Positions 31,105 to 46,200 are shown, numbered from the stretch's first letter. The stretch: 64,000 nt of DNA from Stictocephala bisonia (GCA_035578905.1 JAQJVL010000260.1:450501-514500); one strand, 5' to 3'. The notes: a model not told the origin generated them from the letters alone. Translations and numbers: made by a program.

Positions 31105-31555
31105 GTACTACTATTCTTATTTTTAATAATAACGGCAAAAGGTTCCAAAATTAATAGGTTATTGTAACCTGTTACCAAGATGTAACTGTAACAGTGTAAC
31201 GTGTTCCACAAAGGTAACTGGAATTTCCATCCCTACTCTACACTCTACAGTGTATAGTATATCTGCATTCTGCATCAGCTTCTGAATCGGCTGCTGAATT
31301 AGGAAAAGATTATTTGATAAAGCCCTAACTAGATTATAATCGCCTTTCAAAACTTATTGATTTTTAAGAATTTTGTCAAATTTTACGTCAAGACTCAAAT
31401 TGCATTTAGTTAGTCTACTTTTTTATAACTATTCTACTCGCTCTATGATTATAGCCTATGTTTTATATATTGTAGTGAATACATATTAATCGTACTCAAG
31501 AAGTCAATGAAATATAATACATTTATTAACCTGATTTAATTTCAGTTGGTTGAAG

Positions 31556-34500
31556 ATGGAATTTGAACGAAAATACAACACCAAAAGTCCAGGTAAAATG
31601 CAAATTTTATTATGGAACTGTTGTCCAATTAGGGTATTTATTTATAATTAATTCTTCTGATCTTTTGTTTAACAAGTAAAAACAAACTTTAACCCAAGGA
31701 GTGTTGCTCATAATTTTGTGTAGTGTCGCCAAATTTTCAGTGATTTGTAATACTTTTTTTAAAAATTCGCTGTATATTTACTATTAGCATTAGAAAGATG
31801 AAACTTGTATCATTTTTATCAGTAATAAATACATTTTAATTATTGGTAATGGAAAAAGTTTTAAAATTTTTAAAAAGTTTAAATATAATGTTATTTATAA
31901 ATGTTTTATAAAAATGAATTTTATAAGTAGATTGACGGTCATTTATGTATATAAAATTATGATATTAGAAAAAAAACTGAGATATACAAGTTGTGCAGAA
32001 TTTCATTCTGAACAAAAAAACATATAATTATATAGGCAAACATTTATGGGTCATTGTCAAATTAACTGTCCTTTTAGGATTTGTAAAACAAATATTTATT
32101 GAAAAATATTTTTCTACAAAAAATTACAAAAAGCAATTATTATAATGACTTATGTGATTACCAATACCCCTTAATCTAAAAATTATGAAATAAGTCAATG
32201 TTTGTTATTAAAATAATAATTTTGTTGCTTAGGGTACTGAAATAATCTCATGAGTGTTACCACTGAAAAAAAAAAATTGATACAACTGTATCAAATATAC
32301 AAAAAAAATATATTCACAGTAAGATTAATAGATAACTACTTAAATTAAAAAATATATATGCAAATTTATATATTTATATTTAATATTTTTTTAAACAAAG
32401 ATATTTCATGAGTGTTACTTTTACTTGATTTTTAATTGTTAGTTTTTTCATTACATGCACACAAAAATTCAAAAACTTTGGAATTGATTTTTGTGTGGTA
32501 GTTCTGCCTTACCTGAACCTAATAATATATAATATATAAGTCAAATTATCGTTAATGTGAGGATTTTTGTCTTAAAACACCAAGTAACACTCATGATTTA
32601 AGGTAACACTCATGATAAAGCATAACACTCATGAGGTCTGCTCTGATATCTTTATAATAATAATATGTAGATCATAAAAATGCTCATTTATGTTAATTTT
32701 TATCACAGGTAAGATGATAACTCAATAACATTTTGCACTAAATAGTAGTCTTAGGATATAAAGATTTATCATTTAAAGAAGATACATAGGAACATAATAG
32801 GTACATTAGGAACAATTCTGTTGACTGCCAGTCACACTTAACTGATAAATTAACTAATAACTACTATATACAAATTAAAAACAACAATACAAAATTAATT
32901 GATTGCTTTTCCTTGCTCAAAAACATCAAGACTAGCTGGAAATTTATAAAAGACACATTTTCCTTTAAGCTTAATATCTGGGTTAGGGAGCACACCAACT
33001 ATTTGGTTATAATCAATAAGTTTTATAGGAAATGTCACTTTCATTTGTTTTAAATAATGTTCCATTTTCACCGACAATATTTAGAAACATGAGCTTAACT
33101 TCTCCATCTTCCTCGATATCAGTTTGACATACCCCAACATACTGGTATGTTGTTTTTTTTCGTTCACCACCAACGAGTTTTACTAAAACATGAACACCTT
33201 TGCGTACATTTTCAGTGGAGGGCTGTTGAAGAATTGGAAGGTTGGCATCTACTTCGGGATCAGTAGAACATATAACTTCATCTAAATTAATTTCTTCCTC
33301 ATCTGTATTAACGTATTCATTTTCAGGTGTCCTTTTTACTCTATCGTTTTCTTTCTTCTGTATTCTATTCAGCCTTTTTCTATATTTTTCTATTCTTGTT
33401 TGTGCACTCTTAAGTTTAAAATTTAAATCTCTTACCTGATCTTTCAGTTTTTTATTGTCTCTTACGCATTTTGAACGATTCCGTAACACCTTTCTTCGCC
33501 CTCGAACTTGATATCCTGAAGGTAAATCATTACTGCTGTTTTCTTCCGGGGGAGTTGGTGGAAGTTGTAATTGAGTAGATTCTTTTTTCCGTCTCTCCTT
33601 ATCCCATTTCCTCCACATCTTGCGTTGACTGCGTTGCTCTCTATCTGACATCTCCCCAATTTTCTTTCTTCGAGCATTTCTGAAAAATAATTTGGGCTTT
33701 ATTAAAATTGTATCTTACTTTATTTGGTAATATCATTGTTGTAAACCAAACACTACACACATTCATAACATATCTTTCATATTTACAAAGATGTAGGCCT
33801 TACTCATGTTTTAAAATTGTAAGTTTGGGAACCTACCTTATTTTCTGTTTTGCCTTGTATGCTGCTTCCCGCTCAGCATCAGAACGCCGTTTTTCCATGT
33901 ATCATTTCTGCTTTTCTGCTGCCGTCAGCTTGGGTTTCTTTGTAGCCTAGATGGTATAAATAGAGAATATATAGAAATTGGTAAATCAGTTCATAAACTA
34001 TTTTTTTTTTTTTTATTTATGAAGTCTGGATAAAAAGTAATGCACACACATTATTACTAATAATTTCAGTAAAATTTCAAAATGCATTTAAATTCATGGA
34101 TTATTAAGTGATAGGTAGGTATCCTACAGCTTTAATGAAAATATTAATTTATACTACCAAAAATGTAAGAAAACTTGATTTTACTCATGAGTGTTACTGG
34201 TAGCACATGAGTGTTACTTTTGATCGGTAACACTCATGAGAGGTAACACTCATGAGAAATTGAGGAAAATATACCTAGTTCCTCAAAAAGCATGCACCAC
34301 ATAGTTTTGAGGTTAGGGCATTGTAATAAGGTTACAATTTAGTTTCTCAATCACAATATAAAATAACTAATTGTTAAAAATTAATGTTTTAATCCAGGTA
34401 ACACTCATGATAGTGAATAAAAATACTTACCATTGTGGATGAGTTTTTCCAGCAAAATAAAGACTGATTGATTGTCAAGAACTGCAATTTTTCCCTCCAA

Positions 34501-37500
34501 CTAAGTAACTGAATTATTAACTACTAGTTCTTCTTCTTCTTTGTGATTTCTTTTTCTTTTCTCTATTTAAATGTAGTAACACTCCTGAGGTAACACTCTT
34601 GAGAATTTTGCGGGACACTTTCCAACGAGAATTTTTGGTGAATAATAAATTATTTATGTTAAAGATACATATTGAAAGGTAGCTTTCAAATATAATACTG
34701 CCATTGTGTTAAATATTTGTTAGTGTAGGATTTTTATCCTTAAAGTTATCATACTTTCAAACTGAAAAAAATAGGGTGGGACATCAAAATTTTAAATACC
34801 TTGAAGTGAAACCTGTTAAAACCTTTGGGTAAAAAAAAAATTATTTTCTATTTCCTAATGTCACATTGCTTTATTTTTATTGCTTTATTGATACTAAATA
34901 TAATATCTAAGTTTATTTGAATATAATAAAAGATATAACCGAATTTGTACCTTGGGACATCAAATGGACAATTGATTTGACAATGACCCTTATACAACAT
35001 ATATTTATGAAGTAACAATAAATATGTTGCCTAGCAACGAATATGCCAACTTTAGCATGCATAATTATAATGTTTATAAACCACGACACGGATCACCCGT
35101 GATCACTAATAATATACAATCTATAATACACAAACACTAAAAGTCACACAAATGAATTATATAGGCAAACATTATACAACATATATTTATGAAGTAACAA
35201 TAAATATGTTGCCTAGCAACGAATATGCCAACTTTAGCATGCATAATTATAATGTTTATAAACCACGACACGGATCACCCGTGATCACTAATAATATACA
35301 ATCTATAATACACAAACACTAAAAGTCACACAAAGCATAACACAACAGATCAACAAACATAAACAACTGCCGGCTTGGTATGGCGATCGAGACTGGCGAG
35401 TTGATTGACAGATGACGACGTAAGAAGTAAATAAAGAATTATTTCTGCCACTGTGCCTCATCTGACAGTCATAGAGCAAAACCAAAGACATGTAAACAAA
35501 CACTGATTCACGGCCTTTCAAATGATATATATTTGAGACGACTTTGACTTTTTTTCCCGACTGTGAGCGCACATCGCCTCAAATTGAGGCGGTAACAGTT
35601 TACAAAAAAACCGATCGCCTCAATTTGAGGCGACCAACACTCCTAGGGTTAATTAAAATTTCAGTGAGGGAGACACTTCGGTAATTATGCACTTTCTTGC
35701 CACCTCTGAAAATACGATTTCATGTTAATAAAGTGGTAAAAAATGAGTTTATATCTCTTGAGGAGTTTGATTTCATCCGTGGAAAACTCGTTTTTTTACC
35801 GAAAAATCGAAAAACTAGATTTTTAACTTATAATGAAAAACCAACTTTTTTAAAAATCGTTATTTTTTGACAATTTTTTTTTCATTTCTCGTGTTTTTTT
35901 ATGCTGAACACAAATATATAACTGGTTTTGTAGTAAAATTATTTTTTCAGCTCGAAAAATGCATTTTTGTTGACATAACAAAGCATAACCTAACTTATCC
36001 TAATTGTCTATTTTCTCAACAAAAATTCGTAATTTGCGTTAAATTCAGGCGTTTGGCCTCCGTGACGGCCTGCCGGCCGTCACTCCGGCGGGAATATATG
36101 AGAATTCAGGTTTTGTGATTAATAGTTGTTGTATATAATGATCGCGTAATGGCCGCTAAACGCGATCCGCCGCGACAGTAGTTTTTCCGTTATTTCTTGA
36201 GAAATATTTGTAATAGACCAAAATAGTTTTCAAATTTGTATTCAGCGCAAAAAAAAAACATCAAAATAAAAAAAAGATGATTAAAATACCATTAAAATTA
36301 ACGGAAATATGACAAAAATACTAAAAGTTGTGACATTGGTTTTTTCGAATTTTTCGGTAAAATACGTTATTTCTGCGGAATAAAAAGCATATCTCGTGAA
36401 AATACAGCCAATTCTAGACCCATTTCAAGCAAAATGTTCCAAATTTGTTTGGTGGCAAGAAAGTGCATAATTACCGACACTTCAAATTTCTTGAATTTTT
36501 TAGTTACACAGTAATATTGATTCATAATAATATTGATTCATAATAATATTGTTGTATACATTAGGCTATGCAAACAATTTTTGGTATTTATGCAGTTTCT
36601 TGCCACCAAACAAAATTGGAATATTTTTCTTGAAATGGGTCTAGAATTATCTGTATTTTCACAATATTTACTTTTTATTCCGCAGAAATTAATTATTTTA
36701 AATTCAAAAAACAAAGTCACAACTGTTCGAATTGTTGTCATATTTCTGTTAACTTAAATGGTATTTTAATCGTCTTTTTTTTTCTCATTTTGATGTGAGT
36801 TTTTGCGCTGTAGGATACAAAATTGGGTAATTATGCACTTTCTTGCCACATCTGAAAATACGATTTCATGTTGAAAAAGTGGTGAAATATGAGTTTATAA
36901 CTAACTCTTGAGGAGTTTGATTTCATCCGTGGAAAACTTTTTTTTCTTGAAAAACTAGTTTTTTATCTGATAGTGAAAAAACCAACTTTTTTAAAAATCA
37001 TAAATTTTCGACAATTTTTTTTTATTTCTTGTGTTTTTTTAAGTTGAACATAAATATATAACTGGTTTTGTAGTAAAATTATTTTTTCAGCTCGAAAAAT
37101 GCATTTTTTACCGACATAACCTAACTTATCCCAACTGTCCCAAATCAACTTATCCCAAAATAGTTTTCAAATTTGTATTCAGCCCAAAAAAAACACGATT
37201 AAAATACAATTTAAATTATCGGAAATATGACAAAAATACTAAAAGTTGTGACATTGGTTTTTTAAAATTTTCTGTAAAATACGTAATTTCCGCGGAATAA
37301 AAAGCATATCTCGTGAAAATACAGCCAATTCTAAACCCATTTCAAGCAAAATGTCCAAATTTGTTTGGTGACAAGAAACTGCATAAATACCCAAAATTGA
37401 AAACTATTTTGGTTCTATTAACTTACAATTATTTCTCCAGGTATAACGGAAAAACTACTTTTGCGTTGAATTGCGATTAGTTGCCATTATGTAATCATTA

Positions 37501-40225
37501 TTTACAACAACTATTAATCATCAAAATTGAATTCACCTATATTCCTGCCGGAGTGGTGGCCGGCAGGCCGTCATGGAGGCAAAAAACTCGAATTTAACAC
37601 AAATTACTTGTAAATTTTTGTTGAGTAAATAGACATCTAGGATAAGTAAGTAGGTTATGTTTGGTTAAATCAGTAAAAATGCATTTTTCTGGCTGAAAAA
37701 ATTATTTTACTGGAAAACCAACTATTTAAAATTGTGTTCAGCTTAAAAAAAACATATGAAATGAACAAACAAATTTGTCGACAAATAATGATTTTTAACA
37801 CATTATATATATATAATATAGAAATAATGCACTAAGAGCTAAAAATTATTATTTTATAAAAAACTTACCAATGACGTAAAAATGCATAATTCTTTGATTT
37901 TAGGCAATTTGAAGTAAAATAAGTGCCGTAGAGTGACGTCATATTGTGTCAGTCTAATTCGGGTGATCAGGGTGGCGCGCAAGTCTTATACCACATTCCA
38001 CTATAAAACACAACTGTTACTGTTATATAATGCACACACTAATATAATTATTGTTCTAAAATTATTTATAAAATTGCTAAAATAAAAAATATGTACATAT
38101 TTACAAGTATAATCCACTTTTTTGAATGTTAGTTGTGATATTTATCAAAACATTGAACTGCGCAAAGTCCAGGTTTTCCCGGACAAGCAGAACATACAAA
38201 AATACTTTGCTTGTATTTTCTTCCGGCTTTGTAGCACACTCTACAAGTTTTGCGCTTAGTGAAACCTTTAGGACATGTTTCATCATTTTTGACTAATTTA
38301 TGTTCCAAAGGGCGTCGGTTTGCTGGACTCACAATTTCTGTGGCAGCCTTGGCAGGTAACAGATCTTCAATTACCATCAATCGAAAGTCGTACAAAGAAA
38401 TCTTTTTTTCACCAATTTCTCCTCGATGCATGTTGAACATAAAATGTGCATTGATAAGTATCATATGCAGAATGTGGACGAAATTTTTTTTGTACCATCT
38501 CAGAGACTTTTTTTCAAAAGGGTAATAAGACATTAGTTGATCGTGGCGATCAGTCCCCTTCATATGTGCGTTGTATTGCACGATGGGTAAAGGCTTTTGT
38601 GTTTCAACACCAAATCTGTTCCCACTTGTCACCATTTCATTTTCAAATTGTGTTGAAATATATACAACTTCACGTTTGTCCTTCCACTTGGCGATTAGAA
38701 CACCTTCTGCATACTTGGCTACCGTTTCACCTTTTTGGAGTTTTTTTTCTATGACTTCTTTGGGATTATGTTTTCTTGATTTTCTCAAGGTACCAGTGCA
38801 ATATGTGTTATGAGCTAATAATTTTGATGCCAAGGAAAAACTGTTATAAAAATTATCCATGAACAATGCATGGCCATTGCCTAGAAACCTTCTCATAAGG
38901 TGCAATACTACCTTCTCAGTATGCCCGGGCTCAGATGTTATATCATTTGATCCTGCATAAATTTTAAAAGCTATAGCAAGTCCTTCAGGTTTGTTCACTG
39001 AATAAAATTTAACACCATATTTGTGTCGCTTATTTTTGATGTACTGGCGAAATCATAAACGACCTCGCCATAGCATCATTGACTCGTCAGTGGAGAGCTC
39101 TTTGGAAGGGTAATATATATTGGCCATTTTGTTGTTGAAGTGGTATACAACGTCATCAATTTTTTCAGTGGAAGAAGGCCTAGGTTGTGTGGATGTCGAT
39201 GGCTGAGCTTGTTGGTCATTAGTAGGCCTACATTTAGAAAAATACAAACATCGAAGTATTATCTGAAACCTATCTCGAGATATGTAGTCCCTAAAGATAG
39301 GGATGTTGGAAAGACGACTGGTTTTCCAGTAATCTTGAATGCGGTTTAGCGGGATACTTCCCATATGCATAAGTAGGCCAATAAAAGTGATCAACTCTGG
39401 GACATTTAAATCTTTCCATTTACAAACACGTGAATTTGGTGCGGTATCATTTCCACCAAATAAATTCAACGCGTAGGCATTGGTCTGTCTACAAATAGTA
39501 TCTAGAAATACATCATCGATCAACAACCTAAGCCAATCAATAGGCTTTTCACCTGGTACGGGTACAAGTAACTTATTGTCTTTATAAAGGGTATTGCCTT
39601 CATTCCATTCGTATTAGTTGACCAAGTAGGTGAAGTAATATCAGATGCATCGAAATCAGAATTATCACTGTCTGTATCATCACTCCCCCCTTCACTACTT
39701 CCGTACTCTATTTCATCACTGTCAGAATCGTCTACCATGTTTTTAGCACAATCCACAACAAAACAATGTATATTTACACTAATAAAACATTACACACACA
39801 CTGACAAACAGTTTCACTCTAAAAAATATATATACAAATATAAACAGTAGCCATAAACATAAAAATTTCAGTAAACGAAAACTACGCTAAAAATATGTTC
39901 TCAGTACGCTCACAGACGCTGACACAATGAATAAACAACCTGCACTGAAAGCTTTATTCACAATGGACAATAGAGGTTGCCATGGTTCTACCCCTCGAAA
40001 TCGACTGATCCGGGTGGCGCGCCGGTCAGCTGATCAGTCGAATTCGGCTGACCCGCACTAAATGTGTTAATAAGTTGGTTTTATTCACTAGACCCATCAG
40101 ATTAAAGTTTTTCGATAAAAAGCCAGTTTTCCACAAACGAAAACAACCTCCTCAAGAGATATAAACTCATATTTCACCACTTCTACAACTAGAAATCGTA
40201 TTTGTAGAGATGGCAAGAAAGTACC

Positions 40226-40260
<35 letters not shown>

Positions 40261-43200
40261 AATTACCTAATTTTTAACCCTAGAAGTGGCGGTTAAAATT
40301 TCTGTAGTGGTGGGCCATTTTGGACTGTATGGGAAGTGTGTTTTGAAAAATTTATTTAAAACCTATATAATAATAAAATAATATAAATTTTTACATCATT
40401 TTTATCAGGAATTAGCACATCCATATGAAGTGATCCAGCAGTGGTTGATTCATAATTTTTATTACTTTTCATATTTTTACACCTAAAAGTACCATTTATC
40501 AGAAGTACAAAAAGTATCCTATTTAATTTTTAACATTTTTATTTTACCGATGGCGGCCATTTTGGCTTCATCAGAACGCCTCTTAAGTGAATTTCGAACT
40601 TTGCGGAGAAGCACATATCTTCTCTTCTATTCATCCTAGAACATTCAAACAAAAACAATCTCTTCAGAAGTCTGAACTTTAATTTAAGTCGTTACAGGTA
40701 TGTCCGTAAACTTAAGTATAATATAACTCCAAAGTTTGTTATGTTTAAAAAAAAAAAATCAATTTTCACATTTATTTTTTCAAGAAGGCAACAGTTATTT
40801 TAGTTATTATTTATTTATTTTTTAATAGGTATGTAGAGGTGCTTAAAACTCACAAAGTTTCAAATTGTGGACTAGCATAATCATGAAATTCAAAATTTTT
40901 TTAAGTTTGAAGGATTAAATCTTTTTGGGGCATGAAAATAAATGTTTAAAGTTTCCCAGTTAAAGTATCACTAAAGTACTAGAATAGATAAACAGCCTGT
41001 AAAAATTTGGCTCTGTGGACTTTATTATTTACCAAGATATAAAATGTAGAAAAGTGTAAAAAATAAAAAAAACTCATAATGCTAAACATATGTTCCAGTC
41101 ACTCATAAAGCTAAACATAGCTAAATATTATGTTTTGTTTTGCTTTAAAATACATAAAACAATGACACACATATAGCTATATCATTTATTAATATACAAA
41201 CCTTTATGTTCATGACTGGTGAGCGAGTAAAAGCGGGATTTTAACACACAATGCTTGTGTGATGTTGAAGTTGTACCCAGTTGAATAAAGTTGACGCAGA
41301 GGCCGTAGGCCCATGCCAATTGGCGAGTGGTTTTTTTAAAGAAAAAAAAAGAAAGAAAAGTTGCTGTAGTTACTTGTAGGGGTGTGGTCTTCCTCAAGAT
41401 ATTACTGAAAAGGACCTATGTTTCATAATTTTTGCTCTAACTGAAGGAAGTTCTTGGACCAGCAGTTTGATAAAAGTAAAAAAACAGTAATTATGCTTTT
41501 GATTGACAGATGGAATTTTCCGTGCCACCGCTGTTTGTTATACACACAGGCAATGGTATCACGTTCCTCCAAAGTTAACATCACTCTCTTTTACTTTTAC
41601 TTTTACTCTTTTATTTTTTGTTTTTAATCTAAATACTCTATTTAATAATAATAATAATAAATTGAACTTTCTGAATGAAAAATAAAACATACATAAATGA
41701 GTTGCTATCTGTTGATAAATATTGATTAAAACGGCAAGCTGAATATGATAATATGTGTCTTTAGCAGGCTTTAATATTTAGTAAATACTTAAAGTTTATT
41801 TTAAGTTTGTTTACATATTTCCTTTTCACTTATAATCATTAATGTTATTAATTTAATTACACTTAAAACTTTTTAGTTTTACTCTATTATTTTTTTTATT
41901 AATCTCAATACATTTAAAAAAATAGTAATGTATTGAGCTTCCTGAATAAAAAACGTAAATAAATGAATTTTTATCTGTTGAATAATGTTTATTAATACAA
42001 AAAAAAAAAGACAATATAATGCTTTAGTAAGGTAAAACATTTAGTAGATAACCTTAATTTTAATTTAAGTTTGCTTAAGCATTTTATTTTCACTTACCAT
42101 CATTCATGTTTTGTTTTAAATTACACTTACACTCTTTAGTTTTACTCTTTTCTTATATTAATCTTAATACATTAAAAAAAAAATATTAAATTGAACTCCC
42201 TGAATTAAAAAAAACACAAATAAATGAGTATTTTTCTTTTTATTAATTTGTGATTAAAACGACAAGCTTAATATGACAATATTATAATTTTTTAGTAAGT
42301 TAAAATATTTAGTAAATACCTCAATTTAATGTTAATGTGTAGGTTTTGTTAGCTGTGTTGATAAGTCCACTCGGGTGGCGGCAAACTCTAAAGCATGCCT
42401 TGATCATATTTTCACTGATCAAGGCACTGACCAAGACACTGGGAGGCCACTGCCATCACGTAAGCGATACTGCAGACATCAATAACTGACCATTTTGCTG
42501 TGGTGTTGAACATTAAACTAGACACTAAAATGACATTGACATGGACAACAGCCCTACTTACTTAGACTACGAGGTGTTGGGGAGACTTATTGAGGCTCAG
42601 TCGTAGGATCATGTCCTGGCTCTGCAAGATGTTAACGACAGTTGCACTGAGTTCTTATGTATTTTTGAAACAATAAAAAAGTCAGCCACAAAATAAAAAA
42701 GTAAAAACTCTCGTTTAAAAAACTTAAACCTTGGATTACTGTTAGTTTAATAAAATGTATTAGACTGAGGGATAAATTGAGCAAAATTATGATGAAACCT
42801 CCTTTTGATTTGGCTGCTAGATTAAATTACATCCGTTATCGAAACCATCTAAACGCTGTAATAAAAAGAGCCAAATCCATGTACAGTATGTTGGAGAACA
42901 AATTTCTAATTGTCAATGTAATCCTAAAGAGTTCTGGAAGATAATAAATGAATTCAATGGTGTTAAGTCGAGGAAGATTTCTTTTCCAATTAAGCATTTT
43001 TTGCCATGAGTTGGGAGGTAGCCAACTCATTTAACGACTATTTCGTGAGTGTTGGAGACCAGTTAGCGAGTGCGCTGCCTCCCTCCGCCAGGCCACTGGT
43101 GGTGGATGATGCCGCGTACAGAACCAAGCTTGTGTTGACATGGGAGCCGGTCACCGAGAGCAAGGTGTCGGAGCGGTATGTTGCAGAGATGCGCGGCAAC

Positions 43201-46200
43201 TCTGCCTCAGGAATTGATGAATTTTCTCCCACAGTTTTGAAAATTTACATAATTAAAACATATAATCACACCATTGGCCCACATTATCATTATTAGTTTA
43301 AATTCCGGTGTATTTCCAAATTCATTTAAAATTGGAAAATTCATTCCACTTTATAAATCTGGCGAAAAATCAACATACAGTAATTTTAGGCCTATCTCCT
43401 TGCTCAGTACACTGATTGGGGAAGTGTGTAAAAAAAAATTGTAAACATACCTGGAGTCAAAACATTTACTTTCAAGTCGACAAATTGGTTTTAGAAGTGG
43501 TAAGAACTCTGCTGACGCTTTATTTATGTTAAATAAAATCATAATGAATAACATTTATAAAGGCGGAAAGATTTTGCTTATCTTTATTGATTTAGCTAAG
43601 GCTTTTGATTCAATCGACCGGAAAAAACTTTTTTTCAAAAATGACTAAACTAGGAATAATTGGATTACCTTTGAATTGGTTTAAAAGTTATTTAAGTGAC
43701 CGATGCCAAAAGGTTTCGATAAATGAAGTGAAAAGTGACACTAAGAGTTACAACTACGGAGTAGTTGAGGGAAGCAACCTCGGTACATTGTTATTTTTAA
43801 TAAATATAGATAAAATAAATATTTCTGGAAATCTGTTTTTGCTTGTGGACGATACAGCTGTGCTGTTCCATGCTGAAACCTGGACCGATGTTTTCAAAAT
43901 GGCGTTACAAAACTTAACAATAAGCAGTGGTTTGGTCAAAATGTCCTTACAATGAATATTAAGAAAACAAAATCTATACCCATAGCTCTTTGCAAAGGGT
44001 CAGAACCTGTCACAGAGCTGAGAGTGGTGGTGCACTCTTGCGATGACCCCGCTAAAGAACACTGTGACTGTCAAATCGTAGAGAGTCGATCACTACAAGT
44101 ACCTGGGTGTCATTATTGATAACCAGCTACGGTGGGATAAACATAGATATGTTAAAGTCTAAACTAAGAAAGTTCATATACGTTTTTAAACAATTAAGTA
44201 CATTTTTAAAAACTCATGAAATTAAAACTGTATATTTTGCATACGTTCAATCCATTTTAGAATACGGTATTATTTCTTGGGGAGGGGCTTTTAATTCTAT
44301 AATAGAACCGTTATCTTCTGTTATCCAAAAATCTATTTTGAAGACAGGCTTCCGTAAGATAAAAATGTTTTCATCCGACTTACTTTTTCAATAAACAAGT
44401 GTTCTCACCATAAGACATATATTCATAAAAATCTTCTAAATTTCTTTTTTCATCATTCTGATTTAATAACTACTTCTATTTCACATAATTACAGAACAAG
44501 AAATGCCTTGAAAGTTGGTGTCCAAGTCCTTAGAACAGTTAAATCTGTAAACAATACAAATTCCTTCTACCTTGCAAATGTTTTGTATCTCAACATACCG
44601 AGGGAGATAAGGGATCTACTTGGCACCGTCAGACACAATGTGTACAAAAAGCGTGTCTCTGCCTGGCTGTTAGGGACCAGCTATGATTACGCAGAGGACC
44701 TCCTCAAGTCAATCTACACCTGACAACACGATTACTTGACTTATTACTTTACTTTGACTCCATTATTTGTATGCTTTACTTCCGTAACTAATACTAAATT
44801 ACTTGACTCCATCCTATAGCATCAAACCCTCATAAGTAACTAAAATATATTGTAAAATTAAAAGCTCGTGGCACTCACTTTCTTTATTTTATTAATCTAT
44901 TTTTATTTACCACTGTTAAAAGAATATGTTTTCTTTTTTAATTTTTTTTCTATCTAACGAATTATTATTATTTTTTTAGTACAGGATATACATTTTTGTT
45001 ATTTTTTATTCTAATAATTAATTATATGTATGTACCTTTTTAAGTTTATTTATCTGATTAAATTGTAATGTAATGTTCATTTGACTAGTTTTACGCATAG
45101 GCAAAAAAGCTTATGTAAAACTATTTTTCCTGCAATATTAAATTGTTAACTTGAACCTATATAAACTTAAAAGGGAAATAAATTGATTTTCTTTCTTTCT
45201 TCTTTTTTTGTCTGAAAGCACTGTTGTACAATTGAATGTCCAATGTCCATTGATGAAAAAATAAATAATGTAGGCCTATAAATAGGCTACTTATACTGTA
45301 TTTACAAACACTACACTGCGAATATAAAAAAAAAACAAGCAAAGCTGGAATAGTATATAATAGTAGTATAGTTCACACAAGAATTTTGAAAGAAGAACTG
45401 TGCAAATATAAAGCAGAAAATAAAGAGCTCCAATGTATCATCCAAAACACAGAAATAGAAATAAATAAGCAGAGAGATCTCAATAAAAAATGCTTCAATT
45501 GTTTTCCACCTTGAAGGCTAACCAATTGTGAAGCATCACCAACCAGGACTACATCACATTTGACTTAAACTCCTAATATTATTAGTTCAGATTTTTTTTC
45601 AGTAAACCGCTATAGTCAGCTTGCAACCATTGACACCCAAGATAAAGATGAACCTTTTATTAAACAGAAAAATGTTTCCCAAAAGCAAAACAAAAACAAA
45701 GTAAATAATCACTCACCTAAGTCTTTGCCCAAACATAACAATAAATCCAACAGACCGATGTAATCATTCTATAGGACAGCCATGGCCGTGACTTAGGACA
45801 TCTTCTTGAACAAAAAACAACTTACAATGTTTGTTCGTTTGAGGCCAGGGGCTGGCTTTAAGAAAGTAACGGAAGATGTGCAAGAGTTAGGGGAACACCT
45901 GGGAGGTGATGACTACATTCTGGTTCTGGCAGGGACCATTAGTGTAGAAAATACAGAAGAAAACAACCTCGTTAAAAATATGATTAGTCTCATGACAAAA
46001 AACCCAGCATACTAATTTAATATTAGGCACTATTCCTATGAGGCATGATGTTTCTCATCTGGACGTAAAGATATCTACAGTTAACTCAGAAAGGAATGCA
46101 ATGAAAAATTCAGGACTAAACCTACTTCCTCTTCATCTGTTGCCTAGACATCTTTTTACGACCCATGGGCTCCATCTAAATAGATGAGGGAAAGCAGAAG

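Larger units (their letters stand above)
25177..31235 (+). mobile_element. hAT (Ac-type) transposon holding a nested CR1 element
   Basis: The termini are TAGTGATGG (left) and CCATCCCTA (right), i.e. TAGKGATGG ends like Ac. They are flanked by 8-bp copies CTCTACAG (25169-25176) and CTCTACAC (31236-31243), 7 of 8 identical. Similarity between the ends extends imperfectly about 100 bp inward (a block around ttaattttggaac). The transposase C-terminus is at 30290-30562. About 4.2 kb of the span is a later CR1-like insertion, and most of the transposase is gone. Confidence 0.75.

Noticed and set aside
31159..31350. Minus-strand ORF overlapping the hAT right end
   Set aside because: It straddles the hAT end and flank, has no domain, and is best explained as chance.
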